DNA of 64,000 nt from Chitinophaga pinensis (GTDB lineage Bacteria; Bacteroidota; Bacteroidia; NS11-12g; UBA9320), in contig CAMDGU010000001.1 of the NCBI GenBank assembly GCA_945897885.1, forward strand, positions 108,847-172,846, written 5' to 3'. Position numbers and translations under genes: made by a program. Below the pieces are notes generated by a model, which saw only the letters and a list, made by a program, of their open reading frames with translations, had not been told where the DNA came from and ran no database searches. Positions within the stretch are counted from its first letter, which is position 1. Each line of letters opens with the position of its first letter. Positions 38,570 through 49,085 of the stretch are shown here, piece after piece.

Positions 38570-39578
38570 AACTTAACTTTATCGTAAATTTTTCTTTCTT
38601 GTCAAATCCTAAATTTTCGACGGTAGTTTTGGTTAGGTAAACAATTACGGCATCATTTTCAGCACGGGAAAAGTTTTTGACAACCTTGGCATAAACGGTT
38701 TTATTATTAGCCGGATTGGTAATTAAGATGACAGTGCCTACAGGAGCCGAATGATGTGTAATCCAATCTTTTTTTTGATTGATTTTAGTATCTACCATTA
38801 GTTTTCCACAACCTGTTTCGGTTATTTTTTCTACATCAAATTCAGGGAAATTTTCGATAACAATAATATATCCGGGAATGGTAGGTGTATTTTTTTCTTC
38901 CTCTATTTTATTTTCAATTTCCTCAGTTTTGATTTTACTTTTAATAAGATTTATAGAATCCGTTTTATCTTTTTCACTCTGATTTGCCAATTCTTCTTCC
39001 CTTTTCCTTGCCAAAGAATCTGATTTGGCACTACTATCGACAGGGACCAATATTTTTTTACCTACTTGTAATACTTCACTATTTAGTTTATTTAATTGCT
39101 TTAAAAAATCAACGGATGTATAAAATTTTTGAGCAATACTAAAAAGGGTTTCCCCTTTTTTTACGATATAAGGAATGGTGAAGGTGGTGTTGGATTTAGA
39201 ATTGTCGACACTTATGGAGTCTATAGGTTTATATTCATTTTTTTTTAGTTTTATCGTAGGTTTAGAATACTCATTAGCGTTTTTTGAATATTTAGGCGTT
39301 TTATTTCCAAAAAATTGTTTTTCAGTTTTTCCGGTAGGAATTATAAGAGTTTGCCCAATATTTATTTTTACTTCTGACCCCGGGTTGGCATCTCTAATAT
39401 CTGTCCATTGCACCATATACCGACGGGCCACACCATAAAGTCCCTGACCTTTATCTACCTTGTGTAGGATACAAACTTGACCGTTTCTTAATAATACACC
39501 TATTGAATCATCAACAGAGGCAAATAGGAATGAACCGACCAAACAAAAAAGTAAAGTTAATTTTAGTTTTAGCCACAT
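38559..39578 (-). CDS. LysM peptidoglycan-binding protein
   Basis: Two LysM units (HKVDKGQGLYGVARRYMVQWTDIRDANPG; YIVKKGETLFSIAQKFYTSVDFLKQLNKL...VGKKILVPV). Confidence 0.9.
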   Translation of the reverse strand: MWLKLKLTLLFCLVGSFLFASVDDSIGVLLRNGQVCILHKVDKGQGLYGVARRYMVQWTDIRDANPGSEVKINIGQTLIIPTGKTEKQFFGNKTPKYSKNANEYSKPTIKLKKNEYKPIDSISVDNSKSNTTFTIPYIVKKGETLFSIAQKFYTSVDFLKQLNKLNSEVLQVGKKILVPVDSSAKSDSLARKREEELANQSEKDKTDSINLIKSKIKTEEIENKIEEEKNTPTIPGYIIVIENFPEFDVEKITETGCGKLMVDTKINQKKDWITHHSAPVGTVILITNPANNKTVYAKVVKNFSRAENDAVIVYLTKTTVENLGFDKKEKFTIKLSFAK

Positions 39579-39706
39579 AATTATATTTTACGAAAATAGT
39601 ATAAAAATCATGTGACTTATTTAAAGTAATTTCAACGAATATTGCCATTAATTCATTTTAATATACAGCACTTAGAAAAAATAGTAATTTTAGGCCAACT
39701 TAAGAT

Positions 39707-40690
39707 TTGAAAATATTAATTATACGATTTAGTTCCATCGGAGATATTGTACTTACTACGCCCATTGTAAGGTGTCTTAAAAAACAGTTGCCTCAAGGAT
39801 CTGAACTTCATTATTTAACCAAGCCTTCATTTAATTCATTACTAAATGAAAACCCGTACTTGGATAAATTATGGCTTTTAAAATCAAATCTTAATGAAAC
39901 TATCAATGAAATTAAGGCTCAAAAATTTGATTACATTATCGATTTACACAATAATCTTCGTTCGTTTATAATTAAAAATAGATGCGGAGTGCCTTCGTCT
40001 TCTTTTGATAAGCTTAATTTTAAAAAATTCTTAATAACCCGTATAAAAATAAATAAACTTCCTGCGGTTCATATTGTAGATAGATATTTCAGAGCTGTTA
40101 ACAAACTTGGAATCTTCAATGATAATGATGGTTTGGATTATTTTTTTCCGGTATCAAAAGAAATTATTTATCAAAAGGCGGAAAGTTTAAAAGGTTTAAA
40201 TTTTATTTCTCTGGCAATAGGCGGGCAGCATAGCACAAAGAAAATGCCGATTTATAAATTGAAAGAAATAGTAGCTATGTCAGAATACAAAATTACTATT
40301 TTGGGAGGAAATGAAGATGTGCAAGTGGCTAATGAATTGGAAATACAATTCCCGGAAAAAGTAATAAACTTAGCAGGGAAATTAACACTTCATGAAAGTG
40401 CCGGGGTAGTGGCACTTTGCAAAGGTATAATAACACATGACACAGGAATGATGCACATAGCAGCAGCTTTAAAAAAGCCTGTACTTGCGGTTTGGGGCAA
40501 TACAATACCTGAATTTGGTATGTCGGCCTATTATGGAAAACATGAGGTATATATTAAAAATTTTGAAGTGAAGAATTTAAAGTGTCGTCCTTGTAGTAAG
40601 TTAGGATTTGAGAAATGCCCAAAAGGTCATTTTAAATGCATGGGTTTACAGAATGCCAAAGCAATAGCTTATTCAGCAAATAATTTATAG
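39707..40690 (+). CDS. Glycosyltransferase family 9 (heptosyltransferase-like)
   Basis: ILIIRFSSIGDIVLTTPIVRCLKKQLP...GIITHDTGMMHIAAALKKPVLAVWGNTIPEFGM. Confidence 0.93.
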   Translation: MKILIIRFSSIGDIVLTTPIVRCLKKQLPQGSELHYLTKPSFNSLLNENPYLDKLWLLKSNLNETINEIKAQKFDYIIDLHNNLRSFIIKNRCGVPSSSFDKLNFKKFLITRIKINKLPAVHIVDRYFRAVNKLGIFNDNDGLDYFFPVSKEIIYQKAESLKGLNFISLAIGGQHSTKKMPIYKLKEIVAMSEYKITILGGNEDVQVANELEIQFPEKVINLAGKLTLHESAGVVALCKGIITHDTGMMHIAAALKKPVLAVWGNTIPEFGMSAYYGKHEVYIKNFEVKNLKCRPCSKLGFEKCPKGHFKCMGLQNAKAIAYSANNL

Positions 40691-40695
40691 ATCTT

Positions 40696-41499
40696 TTACT
40701 TCTCTATATTTATTCTTCGGTGTTTTGGGTAATTGAATAGTAGTGAACTGATAAGCGGAGCAAAAAATATTAACAGCGTAAGTAAGGAAAAAAGTTGATC
40801 AACAAATTCTTTGGTGTGGTGGTCAATATTTCCACCTGTGCCAATATATTTTATAAAAGCTATATCAGGATAGTAGTGAGTTAGTATTGACAACCCAAGT
40901 TTAAGACCAAGAACTCCAATAATTGTGTAAGCGGATGTTTCTAAAAATGGATATTTGCTCATTAGGGTTACAAACCATGTAGCTACAAATCGCATTGTAA
41001 TTATACCAATAACAACACCCATAATAATAAGGTTCATATTTTTTGTAAAGGCAACCACAGCTAATACATTATCAATAGAAAAGGCCAAATCCATTAATTG
41101 AATCATGAAAACGGTAGCTACAAACGGCGTAATATATTTAGATAAAAAGGAATAAGTTTTAGGTTTTTTTATTTCGTGATGTAGCTCAACTTCCAATTTC
41201 TTTTTTCTGAAATAACCAATAACCAAAAATAATAAATAAATTCCTCCTATTGGTTCTATCCACCATATCTGCAAAAGATAAGATGCTAAAAATAAACACA
41301 AAACTCTAAACCCTATGGCCCCAATCATTCCATAAAAAAGAGCTTTTTTTCTTTGAGTTTTTGGCAGATCCATTACCATTGAGGCTAATACAGCTGCATT
41401 ATCAATTGATAAAAGACTCTCCATAATAATGATATTTAAAACAAGCAGTAACGTGGCTTTAGGGTCGGTTCCTAATATATTCGATATAAATTCGTCCAT
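40696..41499 (-). CDS. TerC family integral membrane protein
   Basis: IIIMESLLSIDNAAVLASMV...FMIQLMDLAFSIDNVLAVVAF. Confidence 0.92.
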   Translation of the reverse strand: MDEFISNILGTDPKATLLLVLNIIIMESLLSIDNAAVLASMVMDLPKTQRKKALFYGMIGAIGFRVLCLFLASYLLQIWWIEPIGGIYLLFLVIGYFRKKKLEVELHHEIKKPKTYSFLSKYITPFVATVFMIQLMDLAFSIDNVLAVVAFTKNMNLIIMGVVIGIITMRFVATWFVTLMSKYPFLETSAYTIIGVLGLKLGLSILTHYYPDIAFIKYIGTGGNIDHHTKEFVDQLFSLLTLLIFFAPLISSLLFNYPKHRRINIEK

Positions 41500-41607
41500 T
41501 TTTTTTAGCGATGCAAAAGTATAACCAATACTTATAAAATTAATACCCAAAGTTTTTAGTTTTAAATTAACTTTTAGCTTAGTTTCGCTTTTCTAAAACT
41601 TTAAAAA

Positions 41608-41952
41608 GTGGGAATAATAAAAGAATTTAAAGAATTTGCCGTGCAAGGCAATGTGATTGATTTAGCTGTGGGTATTATTATAGGTGCTGAATTTGGGAAA
41701 ATTGTAAATTCATTGGTAAATGATATTTTGATGCCGCCAATAGGTAAATTAATGGGTGGTGTAAATTTCATTGATTTAAACATTTCATTAGATGGGACTG
41801 CATATAAAACTTTAGCAGCCGCCAAAGAAGCTGGAGCTCCTGTTATTGGATATGGTTCGTTCCTGCAAGCAACCCTTAATTTTATTATTGTAGCCTTTTG
41901 TATTTTTATTATGATTAAGGCCGTAAATAAGATGAAGAAAAAGGAAGCTTAA
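41608..41952 (+). CDS. mscL: Large-conductance mechanosensitive channel
   Basis: [55 protein letters not shown] start. Confidence 0.96.
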   Translation: MGIIKEFKEFAVQGNVIDLAVGIIIGAEFGKIVNSLVNDILMPPIGKLMGGVNFIDLNISLDGTAYKTLAAAKEAGAPVIGYGSFLQATLNFIIVAFCIFIMIKAVNKMKKKEA

Positions 41953-42053
41953 TTTTTTTCAGTATATCTTAACTTCTTTTTTTCTTATTTGGTGAAAAAA
42001 GATTTGCATATTTTGTCCACATTGATTACAATTGTGGCCATTTAATCAAAATT

Positions 42054-42458
42054 TTGGTCACATTAAAAAATCATAACGTAATATTAGATGCGGATTTTAC
42101 AATTAAACTGCATTCTAAAACTCTTTATGAGTTAGGTAAAATGTGTCCTGAATATCAGTTAAAGTTTCAAGAAGTTTATTTAAAAAGCAACAGGTCTTTA
42201 TTTTTGGCCTATACGTGTTTACTGTTTTTACCGTCTACTCATTACGCATTTTTGGGGCGTTGGCAATTGCAGTTTTTGTTTTGGCTAACTGTTGGTGGAG
42301 CATTTGTTTGGTGGATGGTTGATTTATATCGTTTACCTGCGTTGGTAAAGGATTTTAATTTTCAACTTCAGCAAAAAGCATTAATGGAAACCAAATCAGT
42401 AAATGTTTTCAAAACTACCAAACCAATTCATATTTCCAAAATGGTAGCTGCCGTTTAG
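42054..42458 (+). CDS. Hypothetical small membrane protein
   Basis: Two central TM helices; no family recognised. Confidence 0.5.
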   Translation: MVTLKNHNVILDADFTIKLHSKTLYELGKMCPEYQLKFQEVYLKSNRSLFLAYTCLLFLPSTHYAFLGRWQLQFLFWLTVGGAFVWWMVDLYRLPALVKDFNFQLQQKALMETKSVNVFKTTKPIHISKMVAAV

Positions 42459-42471
42459 TTTAAAAAGTTTA

Positions 42472-44247
42472 CTAATAAAATCTTAAAAGTTTAGTGTTTA
42501 TTGAATATTTGCCATCAAAGGAGTTGAGTCTAATGTAATAAACCCCCTTTTGAAATAATTCTGGGAACAATATAATTTCTGTATTAGAATCTAACGTTTT
42601 TATTATTTGGCCTTTACTGTTATAAATTTCAATTTGTTTCCATAAGATCGGATATGCTAATTTGATTACTGCCGGTTCCGCACCAATGGCAAAGTTAGAA
42701 GTGTTTAAAATTTTAACCCCATTAGTATAGTTTACATGGTCAATTTTTACAAGACTCCAGGGAACAGTATCCAATATACCTCTATCAGTAAAACATTGCC
42801 AAATGTTAGCAACGTCTTTTCCTTGAAATAATATACTATCTATCTTTAGTATAACTCTTGCCATTTGTGGCATAGTGCCTTGCGAAGCTTGCAAAAAGAA
42901 AGAAGTTAAAATAAGGCTATCACTTTTAGTTCTTCTGAATTTATCATTAATACACATTAGGGCTGTTGACCAAAGTTCACGATCTATATCCTTTATTCCT
43001 GATAAATTTTTATACAAACCTTTTGTATTTGTTTTAAAACCATTCCAAAATTGGTTATGGCCATCCCAACTAAAAACATCGTTTCTTCTATTTATGCTTA
43101 ATGCCCCTGAATAACTCATACATACATAATCAGCCTGACCTTCTTCCATTGCTAGTCTTTGAGTTCCTTGAACGGTGGTAGGTGATGCAACAATAGATAA
43201 GGAATGGCCAAACTCGTGAATTATAACTTGTCCATCTTCTCCATCATCTACACCTCCAGTTCCGTATTCTATTTCGTAGGGATATTTTTGGGGATCAAAA
43301 AAACTGTTATCATCTCCATTAGAACCATGAGCATCAATATACAGTGAATCTAATAAACTTTCGAATCCAATAGTCCGCAAATACTGGCTATAATTATTGA
43401 GATGGTAAAAAACATTGATATCTTCAAAGCCTGATTGGTCGCGGGTGAAATTTAAAAAGGTATCGGTTGGTTCTATAGGATTACCAAGAGGGTCGTGGAG
43501 GTTTTTAAGAGTTATTAGTCCGTTACTCAATATGAATTTTCCATTATTAAACATCAAAGGAACCCTCACTTTTATCCTGGCATCAGTAAGTTCGGTTGTG
43601 TTTTTGTCGCCATCATCAACAAAACCTTTGTCGCCATATGTGGCATTTGCTGCTACTATTGGATTTGGCAAATACACCATTGCCGAAACCATACTATCGG
43701 GGCCATTAAAATACAAACGTGGATCATTTACAAATAAAAGTTTATCTTCATTATTGAAATAAAATTGTGCTGATTGATTTTTTGAACTATCCCATATTTC
43801 CATGCGGTAAGCTGGAGTTAAGCCATAATTAGTGTTCATCCAAAATTTTCCTTTTGTATTCGGTATTTCTGGAATGTCCAAATCATCAAACTGGGCAAGA
43901 TTATCCATTACTAAAACTAAATTCCCCAAATTATCATAATTTGCTTGCACAAAGGATTGAAAAACCGGTAACCCTTTATAAATATGCTTATATCTATGAT
44001 GAAATCCTAAAGGTGATTTTTTAATACTTTCCAGCTCTAGTTTTTGTCCACTAAATCTGTTATTTAAATAGTTTGATTCTAAAAATAAATTAGTATTTTC
44101 AGTCGAAATGAATTTTTGAAAATTCTTTATTGTAAGGAATTTTGGCTCAGTAGGCATATAAAACACAGCATGCTTTTTAAACAAACTTGTTTGAGAATAT
44201 ACCATCATAGAAAGTATTAGAAAGCCAAGGGTATTAATATATTTCAT
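42472..44247 (-). CDS. Secreted zinc metalloprotease (HExxH) with T9SS sorting domain
   Basis: GQVIIHEFGHSLSIVA active site, downstream E; FTP-like N-terminal region; C-term LYNSKGQIIKTLDSN-type tail (EIYNSKGQIIKTL...GVYYIRLNSFDGKYSINTKLLRFY). Confidence 0.82.
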   Translation of the reverse strand: MKYINTLGFLILSMMVYSQTSLFKKHAVFYMPTEPKFLTIKNFQKFISTENTNLFLESNYLNNRFSGQKLELESIKKSPLGFHHRYKHIYKGLPVFQSFVQANYDNLGNLVLVMDNLAQFDDLDIPEIPNTKGKFWMNTNYGLTPAYRMEIWDSSKNQSAQFYFNNEDKLLFVNDPRLYFNGPDSMVSAMVYLPNPIVAANATYGDKGFVDDGDKNTTELTDARIKVRVPLMFNNGKFILSNGLITLKNLHDPLGNPIEPTDTFLNFTRDQSGFEDINVFYHLNNYSQYLRTIGFESLLDSLYIDAHGSNGDDNSFFDPQKYPYEIEYGTGGVDDGEDGQVIIHEFGHSLSIVASPTTVQGTQRLAMEEGQADYVCMSYSGALSINRRNDVFSWDGHNQFWNGFKTNTKGLYKNLSGIKDIDRELWSTALMCINDKFRRTKSDSLILTSFFLQASQGTMPQMARVILKIDSILFQGKDVANIWQCFTDRGILDTVPWSLVKIDHVNYTNGVKILNTSNFAIGAEPAVIKLAYPILWKQIEIYNSKGQIIKTLDSNTEIILFPELFQKGVYYIRLNSFDGKYSINTKLLRFY

Positions 44248-44858
44248 TCAGTTCTTAAAAATGTATATTCAAAGTTATCCAAATTATTACACTCATTTAT
44301 TAATAACTCGGTTTTTGCACCATTAATTGACAAAGTGACAACCACAGTTTGCATATGAACGGTATCAACTATGGTTGCTGACAATTTACGTGCAATGTTA
44401 TAAATTTGGTGTTCACTTTCAAAATCGGTTTCAATTTTAAAATAATCGAGCAAGGTTTTTGTAACAGTTTCGCATTTTTCCAATACCAGTTTGGCTGCCA
44501 TCCCATAAGCTTTTATCAATCCCTCTATCCCCAGTTTTTTACCACCAAAATACCTAACCACTACTACCAAAACATTGGTAAGGTTAAGCGCATTTATTTG
44601 TTTTAAAATTGGCCGGGCTGCTGTGTTGGCCGGTTCGCCATCGTCATTTATTCGTTGAGCCGATTTGTCAGGATTCATTATCCAAACGTAGCAATGATGG
44701 GTGGCATCAGGATATTCGGTCTTTAGGTTAGATAAGTGTTGTTTTACCCCCAATTCATTATTTACAGGAAATGCAAATGCCAAAAAGCGGCTTCCTTTAT
44801 CGGTATATACTGCTTCTGTAGGTTCGTATATTGATTTATAGTCTCTGTCGAAAAGCAT
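44244..44858 (-). CDS. YigZ/IMPACT family protein
   Basis: DKGSRFLAFAFPV...ATHHCYVWIM...INDDGEPANTAARPILKQINALNLTNVLVVVVRYFGGKKLGIEGLIKAYG. Confidence 0.94.
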   Translation of the reverse strand: MLFDRDYKSIYEPTEAVYTDKGSRFLAFAFPVNNELGVKQHLSNLKTEYPDATHHCYVWIMNPDKSAQRINDDGEPANTAARPILKQINALNLTNVLVVVVRYFGGKKLGIEGLIKAYGMAAKLVLEKCETVTKTLLDYFKIETDFESEHQIYNIARKLSATIVDTVHMQTVVVTLSINGAKTELLINECNNLDNFEYTFLRTE

Positions 44859-45901
44859 CAGATGGTAAATAGTTCTAATAAATTATCCTCCAAATTAAAT
44901 TTATGGGTTGGATTTAGATTTATGATAGGAGCCTTAATGCCGTTTTCCCATATATTAAGCGTCGAAATTCGAATGATATCACATGGCAATCCCGAATCAA
45001 TAAATGACTGAATGGTCTTGCTTCCACCCTCTAATAATACTGAGTGAATTCCCAATTCATTTAGTTTAGCAGCAATCATGTTCCAAAAAAATTGAGCGGT
45101 ATCAAAGTTTATTTTAATGTATGTAATATAACCAAAGGTTTCGTCTTTTATCGTATTAAAAAGAACAACCTTTCTGTCAGGTTTAAAAAGATTATGGGTT
45201 AATGGGATTTTTAAATTTTTATCAATTAGCACAGCAATTGGAGCTTGGCCATACCAAAAGCGATTGTCTAATAAAGGGTTGTCAGTAAGTGCTGTATTTG
45301 TTCCAATCATAATGGCTTGAGTTTCACTTCTCAGTTTGTGAACAAAACGCTTTACCAAATCATTTGATAATTCTCGTTCTTCGGCCGAATTATAAAATTC
45401 TTTACCCATAAAACCATCCGCACTTTGGGCCCATTTGAGGATAAATTTTAAGGTTTTATTTGAATGTTTAAATTGTTTAATAAATGAAAGGTTTAAATTT
45501 AAACACTCCTGTTCTAATATTCCTGAAACAACTGTGATTCCTGCTTCTTCCAATAATTTTAAACCTTTTCCGGCCACCACTGGATTTGGGTCAACATTTC
45601 CTACAATCACTTTTTTAATCCCTGAGTCAATAATTAATTGGTTGCATGGTGGTGTTTTACCCCAATGGCAGCAGGGTTCCAGATTAACATAAATAGTAGA
45701 TTCTTTGAGTAACTCTTTATTTTTTACTGAATTTATGGCATTTACTTCGGCATGAGGTCCACCGTATTGTTGATGGTAGCCTTCGCCTATAATTTTATTA
45801 TCATATACTACAACTGCCCCAACCATAGGGTTGGGAAATACTATTCCTTTGGCCCTTGCGGCTAATTGAAGGCAGCGTTGCATATATAAAATATCGTTCA
45901 T
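44858..45901 (-). CDS. ribD: Bifunctional riboflavin biosynthesis deaminase/reductase
   Basis: MQRCLQLAARAKGIVFPNPMVGAVVVYDNKIIGEGYHQQYGGPHAEVNAI...YVNLEPCCHWGKTPPC; start set at MNDILYMQ to avoid overlap with prmC. Confidence 0.95.
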   Translation of the reverse strand: MNDILYMQRCLQLAARAKGIVFPNPMVGAVVVYDNKIIGEGYHQQYGGPHAEVNAINSVKNKELLKESTIYVNLEPCCHWGKTPPCNQLIIDSGIKKVIVGNVDPNPVVAGKGLKLLEEAGITVVSGILEQECLNLNLSFIKQFKHSNKTLKFILKWAQSADGFMGKEFYNSAEERELSNDLVKRFVHKLRSETQAIMIGTNTALTDNPLLDNRFWYGQAPIAVLIDKNLKIPLTHNLFKPDRKVVLFNTIKDETFGYITYIKINFDTAQFFWNMIAAKLNELGIHSVLLEGGSKTIQSFIDSGLPCDIIRISTLNIWENGIKAPIINLNPTHKFNLEDNLLELFTI

Positions 45902-45947
45902 CAATTGGCAAAAATAAGCAACATTAATCCTTAATTTGCGGCAATCA

Positions 45948-46808
45948 ATGACTACCAAACAAATCCACTCTTTATTTTTTGATGAACTTGATTCGTTTTA
46001 TTCCAAAAATGAATTGGCCGCCATTTGGAAACACTGTTTGGATTTTTTTCTAAAAATGGACCCAATTGTTTTTATTACCAATCCTGAGGATGCGATAGAC
46101 GATGAAAAAGTTTTTAAAATTAAGGAGGTTATACTAAGGCTAAAAAATTATGAACCAATCCAATATATATCGGGGAAAGCTTGGTTTTGCGACAGCATTT
46201 TTACTGTTAATCCATCGGTATTAATTCCACGGCCAGAAACGGAAGAATTGGTTGAAGAGGTTTGTAATGCAATTTCAGAAGGGCCAGTAAATGTAATGGA
46301 TATAGGTACCGGAAGTGGATGCATAGCTATTAGCATAAAAAAGAAAAAACCTATGTGCAATTTGGTAGCTATTGATATTTCGGAAGATGCTTTGGATACT
46401 GCTACTAATAATGCCGTTCAAATATTGGGTGAAACCTCGGTTTCCTTTATTAATAGGGATGTGTTAAAGAGAGACTTTGCAGATATTTTTAAAGTAAAAT
46501 TTGATATTATTGTTAGCAATCCACCATATATACCAATTGCTGAAAAGGATACATTAAATGAGAATGTTTTAAATTTTGAACCTCATTTGGCCTTATTTTG
46601 TGAGAATGAACCTTTGTTATTTTATAAGGCTATTGCCAATCATGCCAAACAATTATTAAAAACGGATGGTTTATTATTTTTTGAAATTCATGAAAACTTT
46701 GCATTGGAAGTGCAGCAGATGTTAGAAGGGGAAAATTTTAGTGAAATAAAAATTTTAGACGATTTTCATGAAAAAGCCAGAATAGTAAAAGCCAAAATAA
46801 ACTTATGA
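45948..46808 (+). CDS. prmC: Release factor glutamine methyltransferase
   Basis: QYISGKAWFCDSIFTVNPSVLIPRPETEELVE...DIGTGSGCIAI...IVSNPPYIP. Confidence 0.95.
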   Translation: MTTKQIHSLFFDELDSFYSKNELAAIWKHCLDFFLKMDPIVFITNPEDAIDDEKVFKIKEVILRLKNYEPIQYISGKAWFCDSIFTVNPSVLIPRPETEELVEEVCNAISEGPVNVMDIGTGSGCIAISIKKKKPMCNLVAIDISEDALDTATNNAVQILGETSVSFINRDVLKRDFADIFKVKFDIIVSNPPYIPIAEKDTLNENVLNFEPHLALFCENEPLLFYKAIANHAKQLLKTDGLLFFEIHENFALEVQQMLEGENFSEIKILDDFHEKARIVKAKINL

Positions 46809-47716
46809 TAAAACAGCTAAGTGACCCGGGATTGGGTGAAAAATTTTACCAGAACAAAAGCCGTATGGTAAATAAAGATGGGTCGTTCAACTCAAAACGA
46901 ACGGGGATGAAACGCCATCTTTACCATTACTTAATTACCATTAGTGGATTAAGACTTACTTTTATAATTGTATCAACCTATATTTTAGCTAATGTGCTTT
47001 TTGCTTTCGTTTACACGTCAATTGGCATTGAAAAACTGGGTGGTCAGCATTTTGAAAACTCATTTTTAACTGGTTTTCTTTTCAGCATGCAGGCTTTTAC
47101 TACTGTAGGTTTTGGAGCCATTTATCCTCATGATTATATTTCGGGATTGATAAGCGGTATGGAAGCTTTGTTTGGCCTTCTGTTTTTTGCATTTGCCACA
47201 GGTATTGTATATGGACGTTTTTCTAAGCCAACTGCCTTTATTAAGTTTAGCGAAAATGCCGTAATAGCAACTTACAAGGATGGAAAAGCATTTATGTTTC
47301 GCATTGTAAATGCACGTCCCAATACCTTAATTAACATGAATGTTGGAATTATCCTTGCTATGAAAACTGAAGCAGGGGATAGTTCAATCAGAAAATATTT
47401 TAACCTTGATATCGAAACATCTTCGGTGGTGTTTTTTCCAATGCCATGGACCATTGTTCATCATATTAATGAAAACAGCCCTATGTATAACCTTTCGCAA
47501 TCAGAGATTGAAAAATTGGATGCTGAGTTTTTAATCCATATTCAAGGGTATGACGAAACCTATGCTCAAAATACGAATACCATATTTTCATATAAATACT
47601 ATGAGATGGAGTGGGGTAAAAAGTTTAAACTAAATTATAACGTAAACGATGTGGGTCAGGTTGAGTATGATATAAATAGGATAGGAGAAACCGAAACGGC
47701 AATTTTGCCTTTGTAA
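46805..47716 (+). CDS. Inward-rectifier (Kir-type) potassium channel
   Basis: FSMQAFTTVGFGAIYPHDYISGLISGMEALFGLLFFAFATGIVYGRFSKP...FSENAVIATYKDGKAFMFRIVNARPNTLINM. Confidence 0.93.
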   Translation: MIKQLSDPGLGEKFYQNKSRMVNKDGSFNSKRTGMKRHLYHYLITISGLRLTFIIVSTYILANVLFAFVYTSIGIEKLGGQHFENSFLTGFLFSMQAFTTVGFGAIYPHDYISGLISGMEALFGLLFFAFATGIVYGRFSKPTAFIKFSENAVIATYKDGKAFMFRIVNARPNTLINMNVGIILAMKTEAGDSSIRKYFNLDIETSSVVFFPMPWTIVHHINENSPMYNLSQSEIEKLDAEFLIHIQGYDETYAQNTNTIFSYKYYEMEWGKKFKLNYNVNDVGQVEYDINRIGETETAILPL

Positions 47717-48157
47717 TTACATTAATGCAATTTTCTTAACTCGGTTCTTGTGTCTTCCCCCTTCAAAAGCGGTGGTTAAAAATATGTCTAATATTTCTTT
47801 AGCAGTAGCTTCTGATATAAATCGTGAAGGTAAACAAAGAACATTTGCATCATTGTGTAATCGGGCTAATTCACCCAATTCCTTTGTCCAGCAAAGTGCT
47901 GCACGAATCTGTTGGTGCTTATTAGCAGTCATACAAACGCCATTTCCACTACCACAAATTAATATTCCAAACTCATATTGCCCGTTTGCAACCGACATAG
48001 CTAAGGGGTGCACAAAATCAGGGTAATCTACTGAATTATCAGAAAAGCAGCCAAAATCTTTTGTTTCAAAACGATCAGAAATTGCAGCCATAAGTTTTTG
48101 TTTAAGTTCAAATCCTGCGTGATCACAGCCAAAGGCTATTCGTGTTTTTGTTTCCAT
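47717..48157 (-). CDS. rpiB: Ribose-5-phosphate isomerase B
   Basis: IAFGCDHAGFELKQKL...DYPDFVHPLA...FGILICGSGNGVCMTANKHQQIRAALCW. Confidence 0.95.
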   Translation of the reverse strand: METKTRIAFGCDHAGFELKQKLMAAISDRFETKDFGCFSDNSVDYPDFVHPLAMSVANGQYEFGILICGSGNGVCMTANKHQQIRAALCWTKELGELARLHNDANVLCLPSRFISEATAKEILDIFLTTAFEGGRHKNRVKKIALM

Positions 48158-48187
48158 ATTGTATTTAGATTTTTTGAATAAAGTTTT

Positions 48188-49000
48188 TTAAGATTCTCTT
48201 TTGGCATTTTTTTCCACCCTTTTTGTAATAATAACACCAACCTCAAATAATAAAAGAAGTGGAATACTTACCAATATTTGGCTTCCAACATCAGGAGGAG
48301 TAACAATGGCAGCAATTACAATTATAGCTAAAATGGCATAGCGTCTGTATTTTTTTAAGAAGGCAGAGGTTATAAGTCCTAACTTGGCCATAAAATACAT
48401 AACCAATGGTAATTCAAAAATTAATCCTGTAGCCACAGTAAGCATTGACATAAACGAAATATAACTCTGGATGGTCCAGGTATTACTTATTTGGTCGGAG
48501 ATGGAATAACTGGCCATAAAGAACAAAGAAACCGGGGCCAATAAGAAATAGCCGAACAATACCCCAGTGGCAAACAAACCTGAGCTTATAAGAATTATTC
48601 CACTTGTTTTCTTTTGCTCTGATGGTTTTAAAGCAGGTTTGAAAAAACGCCAAAATTCAAAAATAATGTATGGAAATGCAGCAATTAATCCAACCACAAA
48701 GGCAATCATTAAACCCATAATAAATTGACCGGTAACATCTGTATTAATTATGGTAAACTTAAATAGGTCAGGATTCATATCAATATGGATAGTCCGAAGT
48801 AATTTGTAAGTAAAAAAATCTTTTGACCTAGGTCCAAAGATTAATATGTTCATTACAAAATCATTAAAAACGAAGGCTAATATCGCCCCTATAATTACTG
48901 CAATTAAAGATCTAACTATATGACTGCGCAATTCACTGATGTGATCAAAAAACGACATGTTTTTTTCATTCTCTTCTACATCAATTTGGTCTAGTGCCAT
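48188..49000 (-). CDS. tatC: Sec-independent protein translocase TatC
   Basis: MSFFDHISELRSHIVRSL...FPYIIFEFWRFFKPALKPSEQK...FELPLVMYFMAKLGL. Confidence 0.95.
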   Translation of the reverse strand: MALDQIDVEENEKNMSFFDHISELRSHIVRSLIAVIIGAILAFVFNDFVMNILIFGPRSKDFFTYKLLRTIHIDMNPDLFKFTIINTDVTGQFIMGLMIAFVVGLIAAFPYIIFEFWRFFKPALKPSEQKKTSGIILISSGLFATGVLFGYFLLAPVSLFFMASYSISDQISNTWTIQSYISFMSMLTVATGLIFELPLVMYFMAKLGLITSAFLKKYRRYAILAIIVIAAIVTPPDVGSQILVSIPLLLLFEVGVIITKRVEKNAKRES

Positions 49001-49070
49001 TATTTTTTTTTTATAAAGCCGCAAATTTAAGGTTTAACAATTCATTCGGTTTATAATTTTAAAATTCATT

Positions 49071-49078
49071 TAATTTTG
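49071..49078 (+). promoter_or_regulatory. Bacteroidota -7 promoter element TAATTTTG
   Basis: 7 nt before the TTG start at 49086. Confidence 0.35.
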
Positions 49079-49085
49079 CCCTGTC

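Noticed and set aside
45902-45958. Apparent divergent overlap of ribD (45958) and prmC (45936)
   Set aside because: Both tracked ORFs extend upstream of better starts (MNDILYMQ at 45901 and ATG at 45948); choosing these removes the overlap.
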